Notes: generated by a model from the sequence alone, not told the origin. A stretch of 64,000 bases of DNA from JAOUEA01 sp963821925 (GCA_963821925.1 CAWGFO010000001.1:558001-622000), one strand, 5' to 3'; counted from the first letter of the stretch, positions 50,749 to 59,415 are shown. A program made the numbers and translations.

Positions 50749-51569
50749 GTGAGCCTCGGCGGCCCGGCCTCGAGCCGCGCGCGTACCTCAGCCATGCGCT
50801 CGGGGGCGTGGTGCGGCATCTCCCACCGCGTCTCCAGCCACCACGTGCAGCCTGCCTCCGCCCAGGGAGCGACCTCGTCGGTCGACCGATGAGGGTCGCC
50901 GGGCGGCGTTTCGCCCTCGGCGATGACATCGACGTCGGGGCGTGCTCCGTGCTCGCTGAGCCAGGCGCGCATCACTCGGATGTCGTCCGGTGTTCCCTCG
51001 CGGTCGCCCACGTCGTACTGCGGCACGATCCCGTCGCACCGAAGGACCCGGCGCATCGAGGTCGGCCGCGGCCACAGTCCTACGACCCAGATCGGGATCC
51101 GCTCCTGCGCCGGGCGCACGACGTCGATCTGCGACGGCTCGCGCAGGGCGTAGCCGCCCGTACGTCCCGCGTGCTCAGTGCGGCCGGCCCACAGGGCGCG
51201 GATCAGGTCGATGCCGTCGTCGAGCCGAGCGGCCCGCGTGCGCAGGTCGGTCTCCTCACCCGTCTCCGGGAGGTCGGGCGAGACCGCGCCGAGCCCCACG
51301 GTCAGGATCGCGCGTCCGCCGGAGAGCTGGTCGAGCGTCGCGGCCTGACTCGCGACCTTCCACGGGCGGCGCCAGGGCAACGGCGTGAGCAGCGTCCCGA
51401 GCCGCACCCGTTCGGTGCGCACGGCGATCGCGGAGAGGAGCCCCCAGGCGTCGACCCCGTACGCGGCCTCCCAGACGAACACGCCGTCCCAGCCATGGCG
51501 CTCGGCGACGAGCGCGAGCTCCAGCTGCTCGCGCGCCGTTCCGCCCGGCAGGATCACCCCCATCCTCAT
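50745..51569 (-). CDS. LLM class flavin-dependent oxidoreductase
   Basis: 274 residues: MRMGVILPGGTAREQLELAL, AERHGWDGVFVWEAAYGVDA, AVRTERVRLGTLLTPLPWRR, SQAATLDQLSGGRAILTVGL, GAVSPDLPETGEETDLRTRA. A luciferase-like barrel enzyme using F420 or FMN; substrate unknown. It overlaps the AraC-DinB gene by four nt, so the two are one operon. Confidence 0.92.
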   Translation of the reverse strand: MRMGVILPGGTAREQLELALVAERHGWDGVFVWEAAYGVDAWGLLSAIAVRTERVRLGTLLTPLPWRRPWKVASQAATLDQLSGGRAILTVGLGAVSPDLPETGEETDLRTRAARLDDGIDLIRALWAGRTEHAGRTGGYALREPSQIDVVRPAQERIPIWVVGLWPRPTSMRRVLRCDGIVPQYDVGDREGTPDDIRVMRAWLSEHGARPDVDVIAEGETPPGDPHRSTDEVAPWAEAGCTWWLETRWEMPHHAPERMAEVRARLEAGPPRLT

Positions 51570-51654
51570 GTCTCCGATGATGGGTCAGCGCGCCGATAAC
51601 GGCTTGATCGTGTTTGCGGTCTGGCGGGGAGCGGGCCGGCGCCCTGCGCCTGCA

Positions 51655-52029
51655 TCAGGACATCGGCATCGGGGTCGCGAGCTGGAAGTAGTTGTCGTCG
51701 GGATCCGCGAACGTGCAGAGCAGCATGTCGGAGGCGGCGTCGCCGCCAGGCGCGTACGGCTCATGCACGACGGTAGCGCCCGTTCCGGCGATGCGATCGA
51801 ACTCGCCGCGGACGTCCGCCGTCTCGAGGTTCCAGATCAGACGGCCGGGGACGGCGTTCTTGCCCTTCACCTGGTCGTGCGGCCCGATCATCACGCCTGC
51901 CGCGCCCACCTGCCAGCCCGTGTAGCCGCCGTCGCTCCACTGCGGGTCGCCGAAGACCTTCGTGTAGAAGTCGACGAGCCGCCCGGGGTCCTCCGAGCCG
52001 ATCAGGATGCTGTTCAGCTTCAGGTCCAT
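51655..52029 (-). CDS. VOC (glyoxalase) family protein
   Basis: 124 residues: LKLNSILIGSEDPGRLVDFY, TKVFGDPQWSDGGYTGWQVG, GVMIGPHDQVKGKNAVPGRL, LLCTFADPDDNYFQLATPM. A single vicinal oxygen chelate domain pair, function unknown. ATG 52029. The 85-nt gap to the LLM gene holds nothing recognisable. Confidence 0.9.
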   Translation of the reverse strand: MDLKLNSILIGSEDPGRLVDFYTKVFGDPQWSDGGYTGWQVGAAGVMIGPHDQVKGKNAVPGRLIWNLETADVRGEFDRIAGTGATVVHEPYAPGGDAASDMLLCTFADPDDNYFQLATPMPMS

Positions 52030-52089
52030 CGGTCTCCTCCTCTCCTCCCTCGGTTCTACCTCGCGCCACCGACGACGAAACCTCAGGCG

Positions 52090-52470
52090 CTACCCGGCGT
52101 CGAGCGCCTTCACCTGCGTCGCCGACGCCTGGCATCGCCAGGCGTCGATGAGCAGCTCCTCCAGCTCGTCGACCTCGATCGCAGGGAGCCGGATCAACAC
52201 CGCCCGGTAGCCGTCGTAGTGCGGCTCGGTGAACAGCACGTCGGGCTCCGAGGCGAGCAGCGCCTCCCTCTCCTCGAGGCTCGCGACTCGGACTGCGAGC
52301 ACGTCGGGGTTCGGTACACGCGGCCGTTTCGGGTCGACGCGCTCCATCCAGACCCACGCGAAGCCCTTCAGCTTCGACCCGCGACGCACCGAGAACGCGA
52401 AGTGGTCGTCGTCCTCGGCGGTGTCGGGGAGGGCGAGGGCGATCCGGCGAACGTCGTCCCGGGTGGCCAT
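52090..52470 (-). CDS. MmcQ/YjbR family protein
   Basis: 126 residues: DVRRIALALPDTAEDDDHFA, FSVRRGSKLKGFAWVWMERV, LAVRVASLEEREALLASEPD, VLIRLPAIEVDELEELLIDA. The MmcQ/YjbR fold, a cyclic DNA-binding-like domain of unknown function common in Actinobacteria. ATG 52470. Confidence 0.9.
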   Translation of the reverse strand: MATRDDVRRIALALPDTAEDDDHFAFSVRRGSKLKGFAWVWMERVDPKRPRVPNPDVLAVRVASLEEREALLASEPDVLFTEPHYDGYRAVLIRLPAIEVDELEELLIDAWRCQASATQVKALDAG

Positions 52471-52613
52471 CGTCGGACTGTACCGAGGGGTACCCTCCTT
52501 CGCATGACGGATGCGCGCCCCGATGGCGAGCTGGAGACGAGGTTCGTGGGTGCGCTGTGCTCCGGCTTCCGGCCCTGGCCGGACTGACGACCGATCCGAG
52601 AGGAGCGACCTCG

Positions 52614-52847
52614 ATGTCAGCGAAGGGCGACACCGGCAAGCCGACCGAGAAGGTCAAGGGACCCGCCTCGTACTTCCCCTCGATCGAGCGCACCTACGGG
52701 CGTCCGATCGGGGAGTGGCAGGAGCTGATCCGGGCCAGCGACCTCGAGAAGCACATGGAGCTGGTGAACTGGCTCAAGTCTGAGTACGGGATGGGCCACG
52801 GGCACGCCAACGCCCTCGTGGCGGCCACGCTCGCAGAGGATCGCTAG
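52614..52847 (+). CDS. DUF4287 family small protein
   Basis: 77 residues: GPASYFPSIERTYGRPIGEW, QELIRASDLEKHMELVNWLK, SEYGMGHGHANALVAATLAE. This is the DUF4287 core, a small helical domain. ATG 52614 follows AGAGGAGCGA. A 27-residue ORF (52505-52588) precedes it but is not supported. The 3' end overlaps the hydrolase gene. Confidence 0.88.
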   Translation: MSAKGDTGKPTEKVKGPASYFPSIERTYGRPIGEWQELIRASDLEKHMELVNWLKSEYGMGHGHANALVAATLAEDR

Positions 52848-53548
52848 GCGCCGCGGACGTTCGCGATCTCGCCGATGATCTGGGCGAGTTCCTGCGGCCG
52901 CGACCACATCGGCCAGTGGCTCGTCGGCAGGTCGACCCAGGTCACGTCGCGGAGTTCGGTGAGACCCGCGAGCCACGCGTAGCCCTCCTTCACGGCCTCC
53001 TTGTACTGCTCGGAGCTGAACCCGGTGCAGATCACCGTGCTGGGGATGTCGAGCCGAGCATCGTCGGTCAGCGCGAGCGCCTCGCGGAGCACGCCACCCG
53101 GCTCGGGGACGCCGCGACGCCCGAAGGTCTCGATCTGCTCCTCCGAGAGCCCGTCGAAGTTCTCCTCGGCCCGGAGCTCCTCGAGCGACATCGGCTTCTC
53201 GAGGGCGTCGAAATCGGGGTCGAGCGGACCCACGCCCGGGGCGGAGTCGACGTAGACCATGGCCGCGATCAGTTCGGGGACGCGGTCGCTGGCTGCGTAG
53301 CCGGAGAACCCCGTTCCGCTGTGCACGGCCAGCACGACGGGCGCGCCCGCCGCCCGAACCGCCTCGCAGATCGCGTCGACGTGGTCCGCCATCGTGATCG
53401 TGGATCGGTCGGCGTCGACCGACTCGAGGCCGGGGAGCGTGAGCGCGGTGACGTCGTGGCCGCCTGCACGCAACGACTCGGCGACCTCGTCCCACGCCCA
53501 CGCGCCGAGCCAGAAACCGGGAACCAGGATGATCGGTGCGCTCGTCAT
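52844..53548 (-). CDS. Alpha/beta hydrolase
   Basis: 234 residues: IILVPGFWLGAWAWDEVAES, VTALTLPGLESVDADRSTIT, nucleophile region LAVHSGTGFSGYAA and His in LPTSHWPMWSRPQELA. Resembles the small actinobacterial hydrolases of the MenH-like or salicylate-esterase type. Substrate unknown. Convergent overlap with DUF4287 gene (4 nt). Confidence 0.88.
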   Translation of the reverse strand: MTSAPIILVPGFWLGAWAWDEVAESLRAGGHDVTALTLPGLESVDADRSTITMADHVDAICEAVRAAGAPVVLAVHSGTGFSGYAASDRVPELIAAMVYVDSAPGVGPLDPDFDALEKPMSLEELRAEENFDGLSEEQIETFGRRGVPEPGGVLREALALTDDARLDIPSTVICTGFSSEQYKEAVKEGYAWLAGLTELRDVTWVDLPTSHWPMWSRPQELAQIIGEIANVRGA

Positions 53549-53604
53549 CCTCCGACCCTACGGACGGGCACCGACATCGTGCAACCGCGGCCTCGGCCGG
53601 GGGT

Positions 53605-54198
53605 TCAGACGTGGGTCAGGACGCGGTCGAGGGGACGAGGGACCCGATCGAGATCAAGGGCGCCGACGAGCAGGGCCGCGTACGCGATCTTCCGGCCGCT
53701 GTGGGTGCCCATGAAGCGACGGAGGTGCGCCTCGGTGCTCCGCCCTCGCTGCGCCGGTTGGCGCTGGAAGGTTCGGAAGGATCCGAGGTCGCCCTGCGCC
53801 TCGAGGATGCGCTCGATCGTGGCCGCTCCGAGCGCCCGGATCAGCTCGTCCTCCAGGTCGGCGACGCAGACGTAGAAGCCGAGCGCCTCCATGTCGAGAC
53901 GGGAGAGGCCGGCGCCGAGGCCGGCTCGCTCGAGCGCCCGTCCGAAGTCACCCTCCTCCGCCGCGTCGACGAGGCCGGCGAGCCTGAGGTCGCGGCCCTG
54001 CGGGCCGTACGTGTCCATGAAGCGCCGGATGTTCTTGGAGCCGCCCATCGAGAGGACGGCGACGCCCTCCGCCTGGAGGTCGCGACCGCGGCGTTCCGCG
54101 AGCGTCTCGAGCGCGCGCCGGTCGCTCATCCCCTCGACGAAGACGACCGAGGCGACGGATGACGGGACGGTCGACATCGCCGGCACATCCATCGTCAC
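53605..54198 (-). CDS. TOPRIM (OLD-type) domain protein
   Basis: 197 residues. The first part fits a TOPRIM fold: SVVFVEGMSDRRALETLAER with the conserved Glu, GVAVLSMGGSKNIRRFMDTY, and LRLAGLVDAAEEGDFG in place of the DxD strand. The second Asp of DxD is Ala here, so nuclease or primase activity may be reduced. The rest (LRRFMGTHSGRKIAYAALLV) recalls OLD-family and DUF2813-like proteins. GTG 54198 shares bases with the stop of the DHFR-like gene (GTGA). Role unknown. Confidence 0.65.
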   Translation of the reverse strand: MTMDVPAMSTVPSSVASVVFVEGMSDRRALETLAERRGRDLQAEGVAVLSMGGSKNIRRFMDTYGPQGRDLRLAGLVDAAEEGDFGRALERAGLGAGLSRLDMEALGFYVCVADLEDELIRALGAATIERILEAQGDLGSFRTFQRQPAQRGRSTEAHLRRFMGTHSGRKIAYAALLVGALDLDRVPRPLDRVLTHV

Positions 54199-54758
54199 GC
54201 CATCACGCGGTAGTGGAGATGGACCATGCCGTTGGCGAAGCGGCGTTCGTCGAGGAGTTCGAGCTCCAGGCGGACGTCGTCGGGGAGCGCCTGCGTACCG
54301 CCACCCACCACGACGGGCGCGACGATCAGGTGGCACTCGTCCACCAGTCCGGCGCCGAGCGCCTGGCCGGCGAGGTCCGGGCCGCCCACGGAGAGGTCGC
54401 TGCCCGCCGAGGCCTTGATCCGCCGGATCTCGTCGACGTCGAAGGTGCGCTCGATCCGCGTCTTGGCGCTGGACACCGTCTGCAGCGTCGTGGAGTACAC
54501 GATCTTGTCTGCCGCCCGCCAGATCGCCGCGTAGTCACGGATGAACGGCGGAGGATCACCCGCGAGGATGTCGTCCGACTCCCAGGCGGCGAGCACCTCG
54601 TACATGCGGCGTCCGTAGAGGTAGGTCCCGATCGGTCGCTCGAGGTCGTTGACGAAGGCGTGGACCTCCTCGTCCGGCGCACCCCAGTCGAAGTTGCCGT
54701 CGGCGTCCGCGACGTAGCCGTCGAGCGACATGATCGCCGAGTAGATCAGCTTGGCCAT
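54195..54758 (-). CDS. Dihydrofolate reductase family (RibD C-terminal-like) protein
   Basis: 187 residues: AKLIYSAIMSLDGYVADADG, NFDWGAPDEEVHAFVNDLER, PIGTYLYGRRMYEVLAAWES, DLSVGGPDLAGQALGAGLVD, ECHLIVAPVVVGGGTQ. The RibD C-terminal fold; these stand-alone proteins are often called dihydrofolate reductase family proteins. NADPH-binding is likely; the substrate is unknown. ATG 54758 starts the homology. Confidence 0.92.
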   Translation of the reverse strand: MAKLIYSAIMSLDGYVADADGNFDWGAPDEEVHAFVNDLERPIGTYLYGRRMYEVLAAWESDDILAGDPPPFIRDYAAIWRAADKIVYSTTLQTVSSAKTRIERTFDVDEIRRIKASAGSDLSVGGPDLAGQALGAGLVDECHLIVAPVVVGGGTQALPDDVRLELELLDERRFANGMVHLHYRVMA

Positions 54759-54839
54759 GGATAGCAACCCCCACTCCTTCGTCGGACTACCCTAAGCCGC
54801 GGCCGTCACCGTGGCGGCGTGCGGAGGAGGTCTCGCTCG

Positions 54840-55763
54840 ATGCACCGGCGCTTCCGGACCGTGTCGCTCCTGCTCGCGGGGGTCGTCCTCGTTCTCGTGT
54901 CGTCGACGTCGGCCTCGGCAGCGTTCCCCGGACAGCCGAACACGATCGTGTTCTGGAGCGCCAGGAACGGCTCGGCCGAGCTCTTCAAGATGAAGGCCAA
55001 CGGCCACGGGCAGCAGCCCATCGGCACCGGGTTCGCCGGCGCCTTCCCGGGACAGCTCTCTCCCGACGGTTCACGCGTCACGTTCGTGAGCGACTCGGGC
55101 ATGGGCACCGGCTTCGACGTCTGGGTCGCCGACATCGACGGTTCGAACGCGATGGAGCTGACGTCGTTCGACGGGTTCTTCTTCGACCCGAGCTGGAACC
55201 CCGCGGGCACGAAGATCGTGTTCTCGGTGTACACGGCGGCGACCTCCAGCCTCGAGATCTTCACCGTGAACGCGAACGGCGGCATGCCGAAGCAGGTCAC
55301 CGACACGCCTGCGATCGACGAGTACCAGCCGGTGTGGTCGCCCGACGGCAGGTGGATCGTGGTCTCCGCGAACAACGACAACGATCCCGTCTTCAACTAC
55401 GACCTGTACCGGTACGCGCCCGACGGAACGGGCAGGAAGCGCATCACCGACACCCCGAAGCGCTACGAAGGTTCGCCGGACTTCAGCGCCGACGGGAAAC
55501 GCCTCTCGTGCACGGTCTACCTCGAGGGGACGGGCAGCACCGACGTGATGACGATGAAGCTCGACGGCACGGACGTACGCAACGTCACGAAGAACTTCGA
55601 CGTCGACGCCACGCAGGCGATCTGGCTCCCGAACGACCGCATCGCATTCGGCGGTCGGCCCATGGGCGAGGACACGGAGATCTGGACGATCTCGCCCGAC
55701 GGATCGGGTCGCGATCGACTGACCTTCAACGGTCAGGACGACGACGTGTCGGAAGTGACGTAG
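54840..55763 (+). CDS. Exported TolB-like (PD40) beta-propeller protein
   Basis: 307 residues. Signal peptide 1-28 (RFRTVSLLLAGVVLVLVSST). The mature part has five or more PD40/WD40-like blades with repeated SPDGSRVTFVSD, NPAGTKIVFSVY, SPDGRWIVVSAN and SADGKRLSCTVY. TolB-like propellers mediate protein contacts at the cell surface; no partner is evident. ATG 54840 has a GGAGGAGG box. Convergent with the TetR gene (21-nt gap). Confidence 0.9.
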   Translation: MHRRFRTVSLLLAGVVLVLVSSTSASAAFPGQPNTIVFWSARNGSAELFKMKANGHGQQPIGTGFAGAFPGQLSPDGSRVTFVSDSGMGTGFDVWVADIDGSNAMELTSFDGFFFDPSWNPAGTKIVFSVYTAATSSLEIFTVNANGGMPKQVTDTPAIDEYQPVWSPDGRWIVVSANNDNDPVFNYDLYRYAPDGTGRKRITDTPKRYEGSPDFSADGKRLSCTVYLEGTGSTDVMTMKLDGTDVRNVTKNFDVDATQAIWLPNDRIAFGGRPMGEDTEIWTISPDGSGRDRLTFNGQDDDVSEVT

Positions 55764-55784
55764 CGGGCCGCGGCGGGTTCGCCG

Positions 55785-56465
55785 TCACTGCCGCTCCCGC
55801 ATCCGCTCGAGGCCGTCGAGCATCAGATCCAGCGCGAACTCGAACTCGAACTGGTCGTCGCACCCCGGGCCGACGACCGACACGTCGTCGTGAGAGATCG
55901 TCACGAAGATCTCGTGGATGAACGGGTAGGTGTCGGCCATCGCCTCCCACATCGCCGCCGCGGCCTCCGGCTCGACGTCCGCGGTGTCGTTGAACAGCTC
56001 CTGGGTGAAGCCGAACGTCCGGCTGCCCATCGCGTGCAGCGCGTGGTGGGTGAGATCGAGCGAGAACCCCCCGGTCCGGAGCAGCCCGATCATCGAGTCC
56101 ATGTAGCCGAGCACGACCGGTGTGGGGGTCGTGCGCGACTCCATCACGCGCGACGCCCAGGGATGACGGATGAGCGCGCGCCGGGCCGAGAGGATCCGCT
56201 CCCGCATCGCCGTCTTCCAGTCGACGCCGCCGAGGGGCGGATCGATCTCGCCGACGACGACATCCACGAGACCGTCGAGCAGCTCGTCCTTGTTGGCCAC
56301 GTGCCGGTACAGCGCCATCGGCACGACGTCGAGGGCCTGGGCGAGCTTCCGCATGCTCAGCGACTCGATGCCGCCCTGGTCGGCGAGGGCAACGGCCGTG
56401 CGCAGCACCCGCTCCCTGGTCAGCGGCGCCCGGGTCCGGGTCCCCGCGTCGATCTCCGTGCTCAT
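55785..56465 (-). CDS. TetR/AcrR-family regulator (TetR_C_1 type)
   Basis: 226 residues. The HTH is RERVLRTAVALADQGGIESL, SMRKLAQALDVVPMALYRHV, ANKDELLDGLVD. The C-terminal part (ESRTTPTPVVLGYMDSMIGL, ALHAMGSRTFGFTQELFND) is the tetracycline-repressor-like ligand domain. ATG 56465 has a GGGAGG site at suitable distance. The two GTGTACG-g-CGTACAC palindromes in the intergenic region to the quinone oxidoreductase gene are its likely operators. Confidence 0.92.
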   Translation of the reverse strand: MSTEIDAGTRTRAPLTRERVLRTAVALADQGGIESLSMRKLAQALDVVPMALYRHVANKDELLDGLVDVVVGEIDPPLGGVDWKTAMRERILSARRALIRHPWASRVMESRTTPTPVVLGYMDSMIGLLRTGGFSLDLTHHALHAMGSRTFGFTQELFNDTADVEPEAAAAMWEAMADTYPFIHEIFVTISHDDVSVVGPGCDDQFEFEFALDLMLDGLERMRERQ

Positions 56466-56489
56466 CCGGCCCATCCTCCCGCGTCCGAC

Positions 56490-56544
56490 TTGACAAGTGT
56501 ACGGCGTACACGTACTCTGCTCCTACGTAGTGTACGGCGTACAC
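56490..56544 (+). promoter_or_regulatory. Promoter with two identical TetR operators, one filling the spacer
   Basis: TTGACA (56490-56495), 17-bp spacer, TACTCT (56513-56518). The spacer holds GTGTACG-g-CGTACAC (56497-56511). An identical 15-mer lies at 56530-56544, 33 bp downstream, three helical turns away. This is the same design as the promoter at 28145. The upstream TetR gene (55785-56465) runs divergently. Confidence 0.88.
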
Positions 56545-56575
56545 ACGGATTGCGCCACCGATCAGAGGAGAAGAG

Positions 56576-57550
56576 ATGAAGGCGATCGTGCAGGATCGGT
56601 ACGGCTCGGCGGACGTGCTCGAGTTCCGCGACATCGACGAGCCCGTGGTGGGCGAGAACGACGTCCTCGTGCGGGTGCACGCGGCCGGCGCCGGCCCGGA
56701 CGTGTGGCACATCATGGCCGGGATGCCGTACATGGCGCGCCCGGTGATCGGGTTCCGCCGCCCGAAGGTCGCCGTCCGCGGATGGGACGTCGCCGGCACG
56801 GTCGAGGCCGTCGGCGCGAACGTCACGGGCTTCCGCCCGGGCGACGAGGTGATGGGCACCGCCGAGCACGGCTCGTTCGCCGAGCTCGCGGCCACGCCCG
56901 CCGACAAGCTCGTGCCGAAGCCGGCCGAGCTCACCTTCGAGCAGGCGGCCGCGATCCCGATCTCCGGCATGACCGCCCTGCGGGCCGTCCGTGACGAGGG
57001 GAAGGTGCAACCGGGCCAGTCCGTGCTGGTGATCGGCGCGAGCGGCGGCGTGGGAACGCTCGCGGTGCAGATCGCCAAGGGATCCGGCGCGACCGTCACC
57101 GCCGTGTGCAGCACCTCGAAGGCGGACCTGGTCCGTTCGATCGGCGCTGACGACGTGATCGACTACACCCGCGAGGACTTCGCGGATGGGTCGCGGCGCT
57201 GGGACCTGATCATCGACACGGCGGGTCGCCGGCCGCTGTCGCAACTACGCCGCGCCCTCACCCCCAAGGGAACGCTCGTGATCGTGGGCGGCGACGGCGG
57301 CGGCCGCTGGACCGGAGGCTTCTTCCGCGGCGTGTTGCGCGCCCCCGTAGTGTCCCTGTTCGTGGGCCAGCGGATGCGCGGGCTGGCCACGAAGATCAAG
57401 CACGACGACCTCGTCGCCCTCTCGGAGCTGATCGAGGCCGGCACCCTCACGCCGGTGGTCGACCGGACCTACCCGCTGATCGAGGCCCCGGACGCGATCC
57501 GGTACCTGGCGGAAGGTCACGCGGCGGGCAAGATCGTCATCACGGTGTAG
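56576..57550 (+). CDS. Zinc-independent quinone oxidoreductase / NAD(P)-dependent alcohol dehydrogenase (MDR)
   Basis: 324 residues: MKAIVQDRYGSADVLEFRDI, VLVRVHAAGAGPDVWHIMAG, VRGWDVAGTVEAVGANVTGF, Rossmann motif VLVIGASGGVGTLAVQIAKG. It lacks the structural-zinc Cys cluster, so it belongs to the NADPH:quinone reductase-like MDR group. It is under TetR control; its inducer is probably a quinone- or enal-like compound (inference). ATG 56576 follows AGAGGAGAAGAG. Confidence 0.93.
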   Translation: MKAIVQDRYGSADVLEFRDIDEPVVGENDVLVRVHAAGAGPDVWHIMAGMPYMARPVIGFRRPKVAVRGWDVAGTVEAVGANVTGFRPGDEVMGTAEHGSFAELAATPADKLVPKPAELTFEQAAAIPISGMTALRAVRDEGKVQPGQSVLVIGASGGVGTLAVQIAKGSGATVTAVCSTSKADLVRSIGADDVIDYTREDFADGSRRWDLIIDTAGRRPLSQLRRALTPKGTLVIVGGDGGGRWTGGFFRGVLRAPVVSLFVGQRMRGLATKIKHDDLVALSELIEAGTLTPVVDRTYPLIEAPDAIRYLAEGHAAGKIVITV

Positions 57551-57578
57551 CGCCGCTCGAGGGTGTCGTGCCGCGACT

Positions 57579-58063
57579 TCAGGGTCGTTTCGTGACGCGC
57601 CTTGAGGCGTCCGCGAGGTGCGTCGCCAGCCGGTCGAAGAAGATCAGCGAGCCGCGCATCGCGCGCGAGTACTCGTCGATGGCAGGTTGCCGCCGCGCTG
57701 GGTGAACGTCATCTCGGTGCGGTCGACGCCGAGGTCGCGGAACTCGGCCAGGAGCACCTCGACGTGGCCGCTCTCGGGATGGTGGGACCCACGAGTGAGC
57801 TGCAACCTCGAGGTCGTATCTCGGCTCGCCGGAGAACGGGATCTCGATGCGCTCGGGGCCGTGGATCATCACGGCGCTCCACGCGCCGCCGGGCCGCGGA
57901 TCCATCGACATCTGCTCGAGCGGGATCGACGACCCGTGCTCGCCGAACCAGGTCACGAACCGCTCGGGCTCGGTCCAGGCCTTGAAGACGAGCTCGCGGG
58001 GCGCGTCGAAGACGCGGACGATGTCCCGTGCGTCGTGACGATGACCCTGGGGTTCCTGCTCAT
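57579..58063 (-). pseudogene. Decayed SRPBCC (AHSA1-like) gene
   Basis: ATG 58063 begins MSRNPRVIVTTH; after one missing base near 58035 the frame continues as ARDIVRVFDAPRELVFKAW, EHGSSIPLEQMSMDPRPGGA, EIPFSGE. Then a small deletion and shift; the next frame reads HHPESGHVEVLLAEFRDLGV, DRTEMTFTQRGGNLP; a third shift near 57683 leads to IDEYSRAMRGSLIFF. At least three indels inactivate it. The nearest intact relative in the window is the gene at 40616. Confidence 0.85.
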
Positions 58064-58985
58064 GGCGCCGACCGGATCTGCGGTCACGATGAAGACCCGG
58101 CCGGTGGCCGTGAGCTCCGGCGAGGTGCAAGGCAACAGCAGCAGCTACTGGCCCTCCGCGTCGAACCACGGCAGGTTCGTGGTCTTCGACTCCGACGCCT
58201 CGAACCTGGTGAGTGGCGACACGAACGCCGCGGGTGACGTGTTCGTACGTGATCGTCAGACGGGCACCACTCGCCGAGTGAGCATCAGCTCATCCGAACA
58301 GCAGGGAGATGCGCCCAGCCACAGCGCGTCGATCTCGGCCGACGGTCGCTACGTCGCGTTCGTCTCGGGTGCGACGAACCTGGTGACCGGCGACACGAAC
58401 GGCGTCGAAGATGTGTTCGTCCGTGATCGCAAGCTCGGCACGACGCGTCGGATCAGCCTCAGGAACGACGGCGGAGATGGCAACGAAGCGAGCTTCTCAC
58501 CGCGGATCTCGGCGACCGGGGCCTTCGTCGTGTTCACATCGGCCGCGACGAACCTCGCCCCCGGCGACACGAACGGTTCGTACGACGTCTTCGTGCGCGA
58601 TCGAGAACGACAGAGGACGCGGCGGGTGAGCGTGAACTCGCACGAGGTCGGAGCCAACGGCAACAGCGTGGACGGTTCGATCACGCCCGACGGCCGGTAC
58701 GTGGTGTTCGGTTCTTCGTCCACGAACCTCGCGGGAGGCGACACCAATGCCGCGCAGGACATCTTCATCCGCGACCTGCGACTCGGCACGACGAAGCGCG
58801 TCAGCATGAATTCCCTGGGCTTCCAAGGCAACGGCGACAGCACCGATGCCGTGCGTGTGTCGTGTAGCGCGGCCCGAACTGGCCGCATCTCGGGGGATGG
58901 TCGTGTGGTCGTGTTCAGGTCAGACGGCACACGAACAAGCGATGCCCGCATCTCGGGGAGATGGTCGGTAGTCGAGTTCAGGTAA
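58041..58985 (+). pseudogene. PD40 beta-propeller protein, 5' fragment
   Basis: About 315 residues of repeated blades, each NLVSGDTNAAGDVFVRDR, then TTRRVSISS, then SADGRYVAFVSGATNL. A short hydrophobic N-terminus (MTLGFLLMAPTGSA) looks like a truncated signal peptide and overlaps the start of the SRPBCC pseudogene. The frame ends at TAA 58983-58985 within an imperfect duplication (58883-58983). The same repeat pattern resumes at 59011. Start uncertain. Confidence 0.7.
58883..58983 (+). repeat. Imperfect duplication (38 nt, offset 63) breaking the PD40 gene
   Basis: Copy 1 (58883-58920) and copy 2 (58946-58983) each begin CCGCATCTCGGGG and end GTTCAGGT, differing by a few substitutions, one insertion and one deletion. 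The duplication separates SDGT from NLVLNDTN of the original blade and introduces the stop. Confidence 0.65.
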
Positions 58986-59010
58986 CGCCCGAACCTGTGG
59001 AGGGGTACTG

Positions 59011-59415
59011 GTGTTGAACGACACGAACGCGAGTGACGACGTGTTCATCCGCGACCGAGTGACGTCGACCACGAAGCGCATCAGCGTACGGTCGAACGGG
59101 CATCAGGCCAACGATCGGAGCGTCGCCCCGTCGATCTCTCTTGACGGGCGGTTCGTCGTCTTCGTGTCGGAGGCCACGAACCTGGTAGGCAACGACTCGA
59201 ACGGCCAGCCGGACATCTTCCTGCGGGACAGGCGGACGAAGTCCACCACGCGGCTCAGCCTGAGCTCGTCGGGGGCACAGGGCAACGGCGAGAGCTACGA
59301 CCCGTCGATCTCGCCGGACGGAGCGTTCGTGGTCTTCGTTTCCTACGCCACGAACTTCATGGCGAGCGACACGAACGGTCGGGACGAGGTCTTCATCCGC
59401 GGCCCGCTGAACTGA
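59011..59415 (+). pseudogene. PD40 beta-propeller protein, 3' fragment
   Basis: 134 residues: LNDTNASDDVFIRDRVTSTT, then two or three more blades (SLDGRFVVFVSEATNLVGND; SPDGAFVVFVSYATNFMASD) and an end at GPLN. It is a direct continuation of the fragment at 58041 in another frame. The nominal GTG start is not a real start. The 132 nt after it hold no gene. Confidence 0.7.

Noticed and set aside
52505..52588. 27-codon ORF before the DUF4287 gene
   Set aside because: ATG present but no good ribosome site, no recognisable product, and its length is expected by chance.
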